From Cognatazoarcus halotolerans (lineage in GTDB: Bacteria; Pseudomonadota; Gammaproteobacteria; Burkholderiales; Rhodocyclaceae): DNA of 64,000 nucleotides. Shown piece after piece: positions 63,850 through 64,000 of the stretch. Position 1 is the stretch's first letter, and every line of letters begins with the position of its first letter. A program made the position numbers and the translations under genes. The notes beneath the pieces are model-generated. The model was given only the letters and a program-made list of their open reading frames with translations, did not search any database and was not told where the DNA came from. The stretch covers positions 62,001 to 126,000 of the forward strand of contig NZ_WUAF01000003.1 in NCBI RefSeq assembly GCF_009800965.1. The letters are read 5' to 3'.

Positions 63850-64000
63850 GCTTGCCACCCCCCAGGTAGGCGTTGATCACCGCCTCGTTCTTCTGCACCA
63901 CGGCCGGTACGTCCTCGGCGATCTTCTTGCCGAAATCGAGCACCGACAGGCGGTCGCACAGGCCCATCACCAGCTTCACGTCATGCTCGATCAGCAATAC
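63842..64000 (-). CDS. livG: Branched-chain amino-acid ABC transporter ATP-binding protein LivG, C-terminal part
   Basis: The last 52 codons of a frame running off the right edge. It begins VLLIEHDVKLVMGLCDRLSV, the H-loop of LivG ATPases, and ends in NAYLGGGKHE then TAA. The overlap with livF shows translational coupling. Confidence 0.9.
   Translation of the reverse strand, partial: VLLIEHDVKLVMGLCDRLSVLDFGKKIAEDVPAVVQKNEAVINAYLGGGKHE

Overview
This is a GC-rich, gene-dense chromosomal window of about 64 kb, with roughly fifty genes on both strands and no rRNA, tRNA, CRISPR array or intact mobile element that I can see. Gene content and order point to a beta-proteobacterium of the Rhodocyclales (Thauera / Azoarcus / Aromatoleum type). 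Indicators are a dprA-smg-topB block, a three-subunit acetone carboxylase with a sigma-54 activator, nnrS (usual in denitrifiers), an outer-membrane porin-glnK-amtB nitrogen operon next to ubiK, dusA and yifB/comM, and branched-chain amino-acid ABC transporter genes. The assignment to this order is inference from synteny.

Layout. 1-5 kb: tail of a LysM-type gene, dprA, smg, topB and a DUF924 gene. 5-9.6 kb: a divergent flavoprotein, dps, oxyR, a gene-poor stretch of about 970 bp, and an FAH-family hydrolase. 9.8-14.3 kb: an HtrA/DegP protease converging on a complete basic amino-acid ABC importer (binding protein, two permeases, ATPase). 14.4-22 kb: an ATP-grasp ligase, an orphan TonB-dependent receptor, outer-membrane phospholipase A, NnrS, a PAS-PAS-GGDEF cyclase and a small periplasmic protein. 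22.2-28.4 kb: ahpC and ahpF with a terminator between them and an OxyR-like site upstream, threonine dehydratase, and a circularly permuted ATP-grasp / alpha-E pair. 28.7-36.8 kb: a signalling cluster made of a five-PAS hybrid kinase broken by a frameshift in a G7 tract, a REC-DUF3369-GGDEF-EAL protein and another histidine kinase. 36.9-44.3 kb: lipoprotein gamma-glutamyltransferase, a DsrE-like protein, and an alanine catabolic operon (dadA-ridA-Na+/alanine symporter) divergent from a TyrR-like activator. 44.3-54.9 kb: thrH, purU, then acxR divergent from acxABC, followed by a fused acetoacetate CoA-transferase. 55-64 kb: amtB, glnK and a porin (reverse strand), ubiK, dusA, yifB/comM, a Bcr/CflA exporter, a rhodanese, an Lrp-type regulator, livF and the end of livG.

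How the genes work together. The acx region reads as a substrate-induced acetone pathway. Acetone is carboxylated to acetoacetate by AcxABC, and the fused CoA-transferase activates it to acetoacetyl-CoA. A sigma-54 promoter, an IHF-type site and two dyads lie in the right order between acxR and acxA. Two further sigma-54 promoters can be read directly: one before dadA (with a TyrR-family activator that keeps a GAFTGA-like loop) and one before porin-glnK-amtB (with a perfect 17-bp NtrC-type palindrome). Peroxide defence (oxyR, dps, ahpC, ahpF) forms a second theme.

No wholly new multi-gene system is evident. The best leads are the complete acx control region, the G-tract frameshift in the hybrid kinase, a flavoprotein with degenerate cofactor motifs beside dps/oxyR, the ATP-grasp/alpha-E pair, and the DcsG-like ATP-grasp gene.
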